From contig NZ_CP120233.1 of assembly GCF_030012985.1 (NCBI RefSeq), positions 2,641,501-2,705,500 on the forward strand: DNA of 64,000 nucleotides, read 5' to 3'. The notes below the pieces were generated by a model that made no database searches, was not told the DNA's origin, and worked only from the letters and a program-made list of their open reading frames with translations. Positions within the stretch are counted from its first letter, which is position 1, and each line of letters opens with the position of its first letter. This DNA comes from Microbulbifer sp. VAAF005 (GTDB lineage Bacteria; Pseudomonadota; Gammaproteobacteria; Pseudomonadales; Cellvibrionaceae). Below are positions 46,280 through 55,422 of the stretch, piece after piece. Made by a program: the position numbers and the translations under genes.

Positions 46280-48208
46280 ACCGTAAATAACCAGGCTATT
46301 TACTTTTACCGTCAGCGGGTGATAACCCACCTTGGCGCGCTCAAAAATGCGCGCAGCCACGTCTTTTTTACCGGTCTCAACCATATTGCGATATAGCGGG
46401 CGCAGGAACTTGTTGCGGCCGATACTGGTGAGGAAATTCTCAAGGCGCTCGAAGGCCGGCTCGTAGTCGTTGCGCACTGCGATCATCAACCAGCTGAAAG
46501 CCACTTCGTTATTGCGGGACTCGGTCAGGCCAAAGGCGCCATCCAGTTCCTTCAACTGCGCTTCCGTCAGTTTCTCCGGCATACCATCGAGGAAGTACTT
46601 CCACTGGTGGAAAGTCCAGCCTTTGGTATCAATATCCTTCGCCACCAGTTTGCCGTCCAGCCACTGTTGACGTACTGGATCCAATTTAGTGAAGGCATCA
46701 GACTTCGGATGCGGCGCACCTTCGGGAATACCCGGATCGAAGATCCACTGGAGGATACGATCGCGGTCCAGCTTGTCGGCGTGCTCAACCAACAGGGTTT
46801 TGTCGAGATACTTAACGAAGTCCTCGGTGGTGATGCTCTGGAAGGAGAAGTGGTTGAAGTACTCCATCAGGAAGCGGTCAAACGCTTCGCGACCTACTTT
46901 CTGCTCCAGCTCATACAGGAACAGGGAGCCTTTCTCGTAGGGAATATTGGAGAAGACTTCATCGGGGTCACGTCCGCGCAGGTCGATCGCCATAATCTCA
47001 TCGCGAGGCTCTTTATCAGCCAGATCCGCTTGCAGGTCGTCATAGCCCAGGGCCATTTCCATCTGGTAGCGCTCATCACCGTAGACGAACTGCATGATGC
47101 GGTTAGTCAGGTAGGTGGTGAAACCTTCATTCAGCCAAAGGTCGCGCCAGCTGGCATTGGTCACCAGGTTACCGGACCAGGAGTGGGCCAGTTCGTGGGC
47201 AATCAGGGCTACCAGGCTCTTATCGCCGGCGATTACCGTCGGAGTGATAAAGCTAAGGCGCGGGTTTTCCATGCCACCGAAGGGGAAGCTGGGCGGCAGA
47301 ATCAGCAGGTCGTAACGATCCCAGTGGTAGGGGCCATAAGCCTTTTCGGTCACTTCCAGCATGGATTCGGTATCGGCAAACTCCGCCGCTGCAGATTCCA
47401 GCATGGAGGGCTCGGCGTAGACACCGGTGCGCTCACCCATGGGCTTGAACTGCAGGTCGCCAACCGCCAGGGCAATCAGGTAGGAGGGTATGCGCTGGGG
47501 CATTTCAAACTCGTAGACGCCATCTTTGGCCGCCTGCGGGTCATTGTTCGCACTCATGACTGCGCGCAGTTCTTTCGGAGTGCGTACAGTGGCGTTGTAA
47601 GTGATACGAACTTTCGGGGAGTCCTGCAGCGGAATAAAGCTGCGCGCGTGAATCGCCTGGGCCTGGGTAAACAGGAACGGATGCTTTTTACCCGCAGTTT
47701 GCTGAGGCTCCAGCCACTGAACGCCGGAGGCGCCAGGCGCTGTACGGTAGCGGATAGTAATGCTGTCGGCATCTTCCGGCAGCTCAATATTCAGCGGAGT
47801 GCCCAGGTGACTGTCTTTCTCGCCCATGGAGAATTTTATTGGTGCGCCATTGGCGGATACAGAAACCACTTCCAGCTCGCGGGTATCCAGTACCATCGGC
47901 AGGTTCTTGTCGTTGAGACGCTTGAAGTCCAACTTGGCTTCACCTTCAAGAACCTTGCGGGAGAAGTCGACAGTCAGGTCCAGATCCAGGTGCTGAACCT
48001 GGTAATCATTGCTGTTGGCAAAAGAGTGGTAATCCACTCCGGACTGGGGCGCTTTTTCAACACCCGGCTTCTTCTCGATCACAGCGGACGCCTTCATCGG
48101 CGCGCTCGCACTGTCTAATTCGGCCTTGGAAGGCTCCGACTTGGAACAGCCACCGGCAACGGCAAGGCCGCCAACGATCAGACTGGTACACAGTAAACGG
48201 GGCAACAT
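46265..48208 (-). CDS. M1-family metallopeptidase, putative lipoprotein
   Basis: 647 residues from ATG 48208 (GGGAG 7 nt upstream). The signal peptide ends in AVAGGC, a lipobox-like site with a weak -3 residue. M1 signatures: GGMENPRLSF (GAMEN-type exopeptidase motif), HELAHSWSGN and NEGFTTYL, the zinc ligands HExxH-18-E. The size and C-terminal helical domain resemble leukotriene A4 hydrolase-type aminopeptidases. It would cut N-terminal residues from peptides in the periplasm. Confidence 0.93.
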   Translation of the reverse strand: MLPRLLCTSLIVGGLAVAGGCSKSEPSKAELDSASAPMKASAVIEKKPGVEKAPQSGVDYHSFANSNDYQVQHLDLDLTVDFSRKVLEGEAKLDFKRLNDKNLPMVLDTRELEVVSVSANGAPIKFSMGEKDSHLGTPLNIELPEDADSITIRYRTAPGASGVQWLEPQQTAGKKHPFLFTQAQAIHARSFIPLQDSPKVRITYNATVRTPKELRAVMSANNDPQAAKDGVYEFEMPQRIPSYLIALAVGDLQFKPMGERTGVYAEPSMLESAAAEFADTESMLEVTEKAYGPYHWDRYDLLILPPSFPFGGMENPRLSFITPTVIAGDKSLVALIAHELAHSWSGNLVTNASWRDLWLNEGFTTYLTNRIMQFVYGDERYQMEMALGYDDLQADLADKEPRDEIMAIDLRGRDPDEVFSNIPYEKGSLFLYELEQKVGREAFDRFLMEYFNHFSFQSITTEDFVKYLDKTLLVEHADKLDRDRILQWIFDPGIPEGAPHPKSDAFTKLDPVRQQWLDGKLVAKDIDTKGWTFHQWKYFLDGMPEKLTEAQLKELDGAFGLTESRNNEVAFSWLMIAVRNDYEPAFERLENFLTSIGRNKFLRPLYRNMVETGKKDVAARIFERAKVGYHPLTVKVNSLVIYGKKES

Positions 48209-48519
48209 GGGTCTACTCCCTGAGTTCAGCTTTTCAATTTGCGCCACAGGATACCTGACAGAGCGCAGATGAGAAACGACAGGGGACTCTGCACTCGCCG
48301 TAAGGGGGCACACCGATTACCCGCTCGAGCCACGGGTACCGACGGTCATGCCGCGTTTTGCCAATAAACCAGATTAATGTCTCAGTTTCGTCGCCTTAGG
48401 ACGAATTTCATGACTAATAGCAGCAAGGGAAGAAAAATACTGACCGTGAATTAATACATCGTTCACTTTCCAGATTCAGACTGCGGTTCTTTTATAACAA
48501 GCACTATAAGGAGAACCCC
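48209..48519. other. Divergent intergenic region, M1 peptidase / phoD
   Basis: 311 bp between divergent genes. No coding frame accepted; I found no convincing Pho box. AAGGAG at 48508-48513 serves phoD. Confidence 0.5.
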
Positions 48520-50181
48520 ATGTCTCTGTCCCGGAGGCGGTTTCTACAATTTTCCGGCGCAAGCCTGGCGGCCCTGCCCCTACTGAAAGCCTACGGTTCC
48601 GGCCAGGAGCCCTTCCAGCACGGCGTAGCCAGCGGTGACCCCCTGGCAGATCGCGTAATTCTCTGGACTCGTATCACTCCGTCTGCAGATCCAGAATTCC
48701 AGTCCATGGTGCCCTACACCTGGCAGGTCGCTCTGGACCCGGAAATGGCCATGGTGGTCAATAGCGGCAGCGGTATTACCGGGCCCGATGTGGACTACAC
48801 CATCAAAGTGGATGCCAGCGGTCTGCAACCCGGCACCAGTTACTATTACCGCTTCTACTCTAACGGTATCGACTCGCCCATAGGCCGCACCCGCACACTG
48901 CCCATCGGCCATGTGGATAAACTGCGCTTTGCGGTGACCAGCTGCTCCAACTATCCCATGGGTTATTTCAATGTTTACCGGGAAATTGCCCTGCGTGCAG
49001 ACCTGGATGTGGTACTGCACCTGGGGGATTACATTTACGAGTACGGACCCGGTGGCTACGGTACCGGCACGGGCCTGGGGCGAGAGCCAATCCCCGCCAA
49101 GGAAATGGTGGATATCCAGGATTACCGCCTGCGCTACGCCCAGTACCGCTCCGACCCGGATTTACAGGAAGTACACCGCCAACACCCGTTTATCTGTGTC
49201 TGGGACGACCATGAAACCACTAACAACGCATGGGCTGGCGGTGCCGAGAACCACAATGTCCAAGATGGCGAGGGCGACTGGTTTGTACGCCGCTCGGTAG
49301 CCAACCAGGCCTACTTCGAGTGGATGCCCATCCGCGATAACGGCATCTTTGATCTATTTGGTGACAGGGCCATCTACCGCAGCTTCCGCTTCGGCAATCT
49401 GATGGACCTGATGATGCTGGATACCCGCATCGCCGCGCGCTCCGAGCAGGCCAACTGGTTCGATCAGCAGACCGCCGATGACCCGGAGCGCAGCATCCTC
49501 GGTACCCAGCAGGAACAATGGCTGCTCAGTAGCCTGACCCAGTCCCAGTCGGACGGCGTACGCTGGCGGGTATTGGGGCAACAAGTAATGATGGCGCAAC
49601 TCACCCTGGCCAGGGATTTGTCTGTGAATATGGACCAGTGGGATGGTTACACCGCATCCCGCGAGCGTCTGTTCGACCACATTGCCGACAATAATATCGA
49701 CAATTTTGTCGTCCTCACTGGAGATATCCACAGCTCCTGGGCCTGGGACCTGGCCAGCAATCCTTTCAGTATTTTGAAATACGGGCGTCTGACCGGACGC
49801 GGCGCCCTCGGCGGAGAATTTGTCACCCCCGGAGTAACCTCCAGCTTCCTGGACAAATCCCACCTGACGGATGTTGCAGCGATTGCTATGGACGGGTTAA
49901 TACCACACCTCAAGTGGGTGGAGATCACCCAGCGCGGTTACCTGTTGATGGATGTTTCCCACTCCCGCGCCAAGGCCCACTGGTATCACGTGGATACAGT
50001 CACCAGTCAGAATTACAACGCCAGCCTGGCAAGGATTTATAAGCAGGAAGCGGGGCAGAACCATATCCAGCGTGCCTGGAGTGAAAGCACAGCTGATGAG
50101 TTGGTACCGGCACCGGCACCGCAGTACGGCGCCCTAGCGCGCAATACCATCGCCGCCCTACGCAGCCGCTACAACGTCTGA
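48520..50181 (+). CDS. phoD: Alkaline phosphatase D family protein (PhoD)
   Basis: 553 residues with a Tat signal (SLSRRRFLQFSGASLAALP). PhoD-type metallophosphoesterase motifs: VTSCSNYPMGYFNVY, LHLGDYIYEYG, CVWDDHETTNN and LTGDIHSSWAWD. Exported folded, binding Fe/Ca in this family, and hydrolysing phosphomono- and diesters outside the cytoplasm. Strong ribosome binding site AAGGAG. Ends at a bidirectional terminator. Confidence 0.93.
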   Translation: MSLSRRRFLQFSGASLAALPLLKAYGSGQEPFQHGVASGDPLADRVILWTRITPSADPEFQSMVPYTWQVALDPEMAMVVNSGSGITGPDVDYTIKVDASGLQPGTSYYYRFYSNGIDSPIGRTRTLPIGHVDKLRFAVTSCSNYPMGYFNVYREIALRADLDVVLHLGDYIYEYGPGGYGTGTGLGREPIPAKEMVDIQDYRLRYAQYRSDPDLQEVHRQHPFICVWDDHETTNNAWAGGAENHNVQDGEGDWFVRRSVANQAYFEWMPIRDNGIFDLFGDRAIYRSFRFGNLMDLMMLDTRIAARSEQANWFDQQTADDPERSILGTQQEQWLLSSLTQSQSDGVRWRVLGQQVMMAQLTLARDLSVNMDQWDGYTASRERLFDHIADNNIDNFVVLTGDIHSSWAWDLASNPFSILKYGRLTGRGALGGEFVTPGVTSSFLDKSHLTDVAAIAMDGLIPHLKWVEITQRGYLLMDVSHSRAKAHWYHVDTVTSQNYNASLARIYKQEAGQNHIQRAWSESTADELVPAPAPQYGALARNTIAALRSRYNV

Positions 50182-50193
50182 TTTGCAGGCAAT

Positions 50194-50230
50194 AAAAAAC
50201 CGCACCCCTGTTAAGGCGGTGCGGTTTTTT
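50194..50230. terminator. Bidirectional rho-independent terminator
   Basis: AAAAAACCGCACC/GGTGCGGTTTTTT, a perfect 13-bp stem with an 11-nt loop between the convergent phoD and FimX-like genes. Confidence 0.95.
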
Positions 50231-50249
50231 AAAAGCTTACAGAGAAAAA

Positions 50250-52337
50250 TTATTCGAGACTGAAATCGAAGTTCATATCCTCCGCCGGCGCCTGCACATA
50301 GTACCCCTGAATATAATCAGTACCGGTCTGCCACAAAGTCGGCAGCATACTGGCCTGCTCAATATGGGGCACTATCACCTTGGTATCCGCCTCACCCAAG
50401 CGCTGTACCAATCCTGCCAGGGAGTCACTGCTCTCGCCTTCATCCTGGACCTCGCGCACGAAGGAGGGATCGATCTTGGCGATATCCACTTTCACATGCT
50501 CAAGAGCCTTGAACGGATTGAGTCCGGTGCCGAAATGACAGACCGAAACGCGACAACCCAATTGCTGGACCTGAGTGGTAAAGTCCCGGGCCGCGTGCAG
50601 GTTGCTGTTGATATCCTCCTGACGCAACTGGAAGATCACCGTTCCCGGAGCAACCTTGGCAGCTTTGAAGGCAACCCCCAGCCAGCCGGGTAAGCTGCTG
50701 TCCACCAGTGAAGCAGTGGTGATATGCAGCATCAAAGAAATATTCTTACCCTCAGCCCTGGCGGCTGCGGCGGCCTTGATCGCGGTAATAATTACCCAGC
50801 GATCCATTTTCGCCGACAGGCCCGCATCGCCGAGTTCCTGCAGGAAGGCCAGCGGTGCCAGCTCTTCCTTGTCATCGAGCATACGCACCAATACTTCGTA
50901 CAACTGCTCGCCAGTTCCCTGCAAACTGAGAATTGGCTGGTAGAGCAGCTTCAGACTGCCGGCCTCCAGGGCCTGAACCACCCGTGCACGGTGATAGGTA
51001 TCGGCGTCGGCACCACCTTCAGTATCCGGCTCGTAGAGCGCAAAATTCCCACCTTTCTTTTCTTCACCCAGAGCCTGCTTGTGAGCAGATAACGCTTGGT
51101 CCAGCACCTGTTGCGCACCGCTGGAGGCTTCACTCATCAAGGAAATACCGATAGAGGCGGTAATTTGCAGGGTTTTGCCATCTGCATCGAAGATGGTGTC
51201 GGAAATCTTCTTCAATATATCCTGCGCGCGTTGCTCGATGCTGTCCGGAGTCGTATTCGGGCTGAGCAGGCAGAAGGCATCTTCACTGTACCGGGCCAGG
51301 GTATCGCCACTGCGTTGGCAGGATTTAAGTAATTCCGCCATGCCTTTTTGCAGAGCATCGGCACCGGCCACCCCAACAACTTTCAACACTTCATCTTCAA
51401 AGCGATCCACTTCAATCAGCATCAGACCGCCGGTATTGTGGGAGTCCGCTGCAGATTTGATGCTGGAATCCAGTACCTGCAGGAAGTGCTGACGATTGAA
51501 AAGCCCCGTCAGCGGATCGCGGTTCTTGATATCGCTGAGCTGCGCTTCCAATTGCTCCGTATCACCCCGGCGCGAGGCAATACGCACCTGCAGACAGCGC
51601 TCATCGTCGTAGGTGGTACTGAGTACCTCTGCGCGGGTGGGCAGGGATTCGCCAGAGGCGGTCTTAGCGGTAAATTTCCACTCTTTCGCCTCCAGCTCAT
51701 TGTTGTCGATAGCGCAGCTTTTGAGGAATTCACGCCCCTCTTCCTGCTCATTTTCAGCCAGCATATCAATCAGTGGCTGGTATTCGATGTCCTCGCCAGA
51801 GTCGTAACCAAAGCGCTCTGCAAGGGAGTCATTGGCGTAGACAATCAAGCCATCAGAAATATAAGCGATGGCATCTTTGGAGCTATCAAGTAGCTCCTTG
51901 GCACGGTTAAGGGTCGCGTGATAGCGGCGGTCGTGTAGGCGAGCCTGACGGCGATTGGCGAGCGCCCCCAGCTCCCGCTGTATCACAAAGAGAAGGTGTT
52001 GGTCTTCATCCACCACTACGACATCGCGGGCTCCGAGCTTCAAACCTTCCACCACGGGTTGGGCACCGGTGCGCTCGGTCAGCATAATTACCGGGACATC
52101 TTTTTGCAGCTTGCTGATGGTGCGCAACGCCACTGAGGGGGGCACCTGAGTACTGCTTTCAGCCGCGATCACTAAATCCCAGGTTTTATCCTGGAGCAGG
52201 CGGTTAAACACAGCCTCGCTGGCCACATGCTGTGCTCGGTTGGGACGGCCTGCGTTGTGCAGCATACTCACAAGGCGCTGGGCTTCCGACGGGGTATCGT
52301 GAATCAGGAGAAGTCGTATTGTGTCGTTGCTACTCAT
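50250..52337 (-). CDS. fimX: FimX-like c-di-GMP effector (REC-PAS-degenerate GGDEF-degenerate EAL)
   Basis: 695 residues, nearly the length of Pseudomonas FimX. Receiver-like domain (~5-125) lacking the phospho-Asp pattern, PAS (~140-260), then a GGDEF domain whose signature reads YSEDA, and an EAL domain whose signature reads EVL (YEVLVRM), the same change as in FimX. So it should bind c-di-GMP rather than make or cleave it. FimX drives type IV pilus assembly and twitching. It lies near serB, as fimX does in P. aeruginosa. A near-perfect CRP/Vfr site lies 99 bp upstream. Confidence 0.88.
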   Translation of the reverse strand: MSSNDTIRLLLIHDTPSEAQRLVSMLHNAGRPNRAQHVASEAVFNRLLQDKTWDLVIAAESSTQVPPSVALRTISKLQKDVPVIMLTERTGAQPVVEGLKLGARDVVVVDEDQHLLFVIQRELGALANRRQARLHDRRYHATLNRAKELLDSSKDAIAYISDGLIVYANDSLAERFGYDSGEDIEYQPLIDMLAENEQEEGREFLKSCAIDNNELEAKEWKFTAKTASGESLPTRAEVLSTTYDDERCLQVRIASRRGDTEQLEAQLSDIKNRDPLTGLFNRQHFLQVLDSSIKSAADSHNTGGLMLIEVDRFEDEVLKVVGVAGADALQKGMAELLKSCQRSGDTLARYSEDAFCLLSPNTTPDSIEQRAQDILKKISDTIFDADGKTLQITASIGISLMSEASSGAQQVLDQALSAHKQALGEEKKGGNFALYEPDTEGGADADTYHRARVVQALEAGSLKLLYQPILSLQGTGEQLYEVLVRMLDDKEELAPLAFLQELGDAGLSAKMDRWVIITAIKAAAAARAEGKNISLMLHITTASLVDSSLPGWLGVAFKAAKVAPGTVIFQLRQEDINSNLHAARDFTTQVQQLGCRVSVCHFGTGLNPFKALEHVKVDIAKIDPSFVREVQDEGESSDSLAGLVQRLGEADTKVIVPHIEQASMLPTLWQTGTDYIQGYYVQAPAEDMNFDFSLE

Positions 52338-52718
52338 TATTTGCTCTATTTTTTTAATGGCGGCACACAGCTACCGCTGGCGGTAATTTTAGGGGGCGTC
52401 AAGGATGGCATACAAGGGTAGATCAAACTGGTACCTGTGATCTAAATCACACAACGCTCCCCTATAAAAGCTTCCGCCTTTCCCATTTGCGAAACCACAG
52501 CCGCTAACCAAACTTTCCCAACCTAAGAAGCCCCTGAATACAGCGCTATAAAGCGAAATAGCAGCTGCTGAATAGGTCGACCGGCCAACTATATCTGGCA
52601 CGGGCGTTACGGGGTTAGCCTAGATCAATTTGGCGATATTTATTCGCCCAACCTATTTCTCTTCATGAAAATCCCTGTCGAATATACAAAGACAACCCTT
52701 ACAGCTATCAGCTGAGGT
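52338..52718. other. Intergenic region upstream of fimX
   Basis: 381 bp between the fimX-like and epmB genes, both on the minus strand. It holds a CRP-type site at 52436-52451; no gene seen. Confidence 0.55.
52436..52451. promoter_or_regulatory. CRP/Vfr binding site
   Basis: TGTGA-TCTAAA-TCACA: both half-sites are perfect and only one centre base differs from the ideal E. coli CRP sequence (TCTAGA centre). It is 99 bp upstream of the fimX-like start, a workable activator position. Pseudomonas Vfr recognises similar sites and controls pili. Confidence 0.82.
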
Positions 52719-53759
52719 TTAGCTATGTTCAGCAACTACCGGGGACTTTGATGGGACGCCGGGGATTTCACGCACCAGTTTGGGTACCAGATAACCGGGT
52801 AACTGCTGGCGGAGATGTTCGATTAACTCCAGCGCTTTCGCATCAGAGACTTCAAAATGTGCGGCACCATTTACTCGATCCAGCTGATGCAAATAGTACG
52901 GAAGTACTCCTACTGCAAAGAGGGATTCGCTCAACGCGCCCAGCGCCTCACGACTATCATTGACGCCTTTCAATAGCACCGCCTGGTTGAGCAGGGTAAC
53001 CCCTGCGCTTCGCAACTTTTGCAGTGACTCCCGCACCTCACTATCAATTTCATTGGCGTGGTTGCAGTGCAACACCAGCACGGGCTTCAAGCGGGAACCA
53101 GTAAACCAATCCAGCATTTTCTGGTTTACCCGGCTGGGAGCAACTATCGGGAGGCGGCTGTGAATTCGCAGCTTATCCACATGGGGAATGTCGGCCAGCT
53201 CATCAGTGAGCCAGGCCAATTGACGGTCACTCATTACCAAAGGATCACCGCCGCTCAGAATCACTTCGCGCAGCTCAGTGCGCGCGCGAATGTAGTCTAG
53301 AGCTGCCAGGCTCTGTCTGCGAGTTAAGTGGTTGTCGCCGTATGGGAATTCACGTCGGAAACAGTAACGACAATTGACCGCACACTGGCCCGCAGTGATC
53401 AGCAGTAGGCGCCCGTGGTATTTGTGAACAACTCCAGGCAGAGGGTTAGCTTCTGCCTCTTCGAGAGGATCTGAACTAAATCCCGGCACTTTCTCCAACT
53501 CATCCGCACCGGGTAAAACCTGTAACAACAATGGGTCTTCGGGATCGCCGCAACGCATGCGCCGGACAAAGGGGCGCGGCACGCGCAGGGAAAAGCCAGA
53601 AGCTGCTTGCAAGGCCTTCGGGAGCTTATGCGGGTCTAGCTGTAGTAATTGAATCAACTCTGCCGGATCAGTGACCAGATCAGACAACTCATCCTGCCAG
53701 CAGCGGGATTCCTGTGTGTCGATTAGCTCTATACCGGGGGCCGATGATGACGCCATCAT
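52719..53759 (-). CDS. epmB: EF-P beta-lysylation protein EpmB (lysine 2,3-aminomutase family)
   Basis: 346 residues, the short length of EpmB rather than KamA. Radical SAM cluster motif CAVNCRYCFRREFPYG; PLP-Lys region in HYLxQLDR form (PYYLHQLDRVNGAAHF). Converts alpha-lysine to (R)-beta-lysine, which EpmA attaches to EF-P. Start ambiguous between two adjacent ATGs. efp and epmA are 2.8 kb away on the other strand; a two-gene module lies between. Confidence 0.93.
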   Translation of the reverse strand: MMASSSAPGIELIDTQESRCWQDELSDLVTDPAELIQLLQLDPHKLPKALQAASGFSLRVPRPFVRRMRCGDPEDPLLLQVLPGADELEKVPGFSSDPLEEAEANPLPGVVHKYHGRLLLITAGQCAVNCRYCFRREFPYGDNHLTRRQSLAALDYIRARTELREVILSGGDPLVMSDRQLAWLTDELADIPHVDKLRIHSRLPIVAPSRVNQKMLDWFTGSRLKPVLVLHCNHANEIDSEVRESLQKLRSAGVTLLNQAVLLKGVNDSREALGALSESLFAVGVLPYYLHQLDRVNGAAHFEVSDAKALELIEHLRQQLPGYLVPKLVREIPGVPSKSPVVAEHS

Positions 53760-54509
53760 GGGAATACACTACAAAATAAGAGATTGTATCAGATCCCCCG
53801 CTGCATTCTCCCGCTACCACTGACAGTGACGCCCACATAGGGTGCCATGACCAAGTAGACATGAGAATTCGCACAACTTCATTAAATAAACGGTATCTGT
53901 TTCAGCCCCTATCTAGCGAGTTAGTTAAGCCCTCAAATCGATTTCCCAGGGTAATTACATAAACTGAATTTATCTTTTCAGAAACTCCATAAACATAACC
54001 AACAAATCTCCATCAATCTTCTACGGAAAAATATCGGATAGTTGGACTATATCTTTAAGCAACCAGAACCTTAACTCTTCTTTACCTGATTTTAGGAATA
54101 GACTCATTATCGGCGAAGCAAGTATTCACTCCACCTACCAATAAAAACTCCTACCTCACAAAACACTCCACTGCAATAAAGAAAATCTACACAGTCGACA
54201 TTTCTACAGTGAATTCAGGGAGCAAAAAACATCCCCCCTTGATAAATCCGGCAAGGATAAAGCAAAGCAAAAATTATTTATTAATAAAATTTTTATCACT
54301 AGAAAAAACATCTTCCAAAAACCATCAGCAAATATCAAAAAATTCATAATTCCCTTATTCACAATAGGGATAATTCGGTGTTAATTTAAACGTCGACAAA
54401 GAGAAACCACTTTGTCAGCCCTGCCATAGGCGGGCACTACCAAGAAATAAATAAAACACCTAAAAGGTGTTCAAACAGTAAGTTTAGAATTACAAAAAGG
54501 AATTACTCA
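53760..54509. other. Long AT-rich intergenic region
   Basis: 750 bp of strongly AT-rich DNA with no acceptable gene. An imperfect hairpin (AATTCCC...GGGATAATT, 54346-54373) and a 7-bp palindrome at 54455-54471 are the only structures seen. Size and composition suit the edge of an inserted segment. Confidence 0.6.
54455..54471. promoter_or_regulatory. Candidate operator of the HDO gene
   Basis: AACACCT-AAA-AGGTGTT, a perfect 7-bp inverted repeat with 3-bp spacer, 38 bp upstream of the HDO start. No regulator in the window is an obvious partner. Confidence 0.4.
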
Positions 54510-55220
54510 ATGGAAATGCAGCTTGAATTGCTTGAAGCCAATAAAGACCTACTGATTGAGCAAACTCGCGCACATCCTTTCTTGAAGCGTTGCCGTGAAG
54601 GTTCCATTACGCTGGACGAATTAAAAATATTTTTGGTTCAACAAGGGATCTACAGTGGATTTTTTGTTAGATACCTCTGTGCAATGATGGCAAACCTCCC
54701 GAGTAACCACGAAGTCCTGGAGCTAGCCGAAAACCTAATGGAAGAGCTGGGCCTGGAACCAGATAGCCCCAAACCCCACGCAGAAATCTATCGCGAAACC
54801 CTCGAGCATTTTAATTTGACCCTGGAAAACGCGGAAGTTTTACCAGGCACTCAGCACCTGATCGATACCATGTTCAAAAACTGCCGGGACCTCAGGGCCA
54901 GTGCAGGGTTGGGTGCCCTATGCCTGGGAGCCGAAGCCCTGGTACCCGATTTATATACAGATATTGTTGCCGGATTCCGCTCTTGCGGCGTATCCGATGC
55001 AGAAATGCAATTTTTCCTGCTGCATATTGAATGTGATGACGGCCATGCAGAAACCATTCGCGATATTATGGTAGATATCGGCTCCAAGGATCCCAGCCAA
55101 CTGGACATAATGCTTGAAGCCGGGCGCCACCTTGTAGAGGCCCGCTTACAATTCTTCGATTCTATTGAAACCGCCTACCACTCCACTAAACATAAAAAAG
55201 CTGAAGCTGTTACAGCTTAA
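54510..55220 (+). CDS. Iron-containing redox enzyme (HDO superfamily, CADD/TenA/PqqC fold)
   Basis: 236 residues, all-helical heme-oxygenase-like fold. The diiron ligand set of Chlamydia CADD (Glu81, His88, Glu142, His174, Asp178, His181) has apparent equivalents: Glu79, His90, Glu142, His172, Asp176 and His179 (FFLLHIECDDGHAETI). The CADD Tyr used as a self-sacrificed substrate seems to be Leu here (AHPFLK), so it is not an obvious aminobenzoate synthase. HDOs perform O2-dependent C-C cleavage, N-oxygenation or dehydrogenation. AAAGGA lies 6 nt before the ATG. Pairs with the aldolase-fold gene downstream. Substrate unknown. Confidence 0.82.
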   Translation: MEMQLELLEANKDLLIEQTRAHPFLKRCREGSITLDELKIFLVQQGIYSGFFVRYLCAMMANLPSNHEVLELAENLMEELGLEPDSPKPHAEIYRETLEHFNLTLENAEVLPGTQHLIDTMFKNCRDLRASAGLGALCLGAEALVPDLYTDIVAGFRSCGVSDAEMQFFLLHIECDDGHAETIRDIMVDIGSKDPSQLDIMLEAGRHLVEARLQFFDSIETAYHSTKHKKAEAVTA

Positions 55221-55422
55221 TTAGCAAGCACTTATCAACCCACTCACAGGTGTTGTTGGAGAAAGCACGGGCATAGGGAAATGCCACCAGCATAAATTCG
55301 GCAGAGATCGAATCATTTTGAGTTAGGTTTTTAAAAATTATTCTGCGATAAGAAAATAAAAAAGGAAAATTTATTAAATATCGCAGAATTAATATGACTT
55401 GCTGTGAGAATTGGAGATAACA

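Noticed and set aside
46607..48118. 503-codon open frame on the plus strand
   Set aside because: Antisense shadow of the M1 peptidase gene, which has clear zinc motifs.
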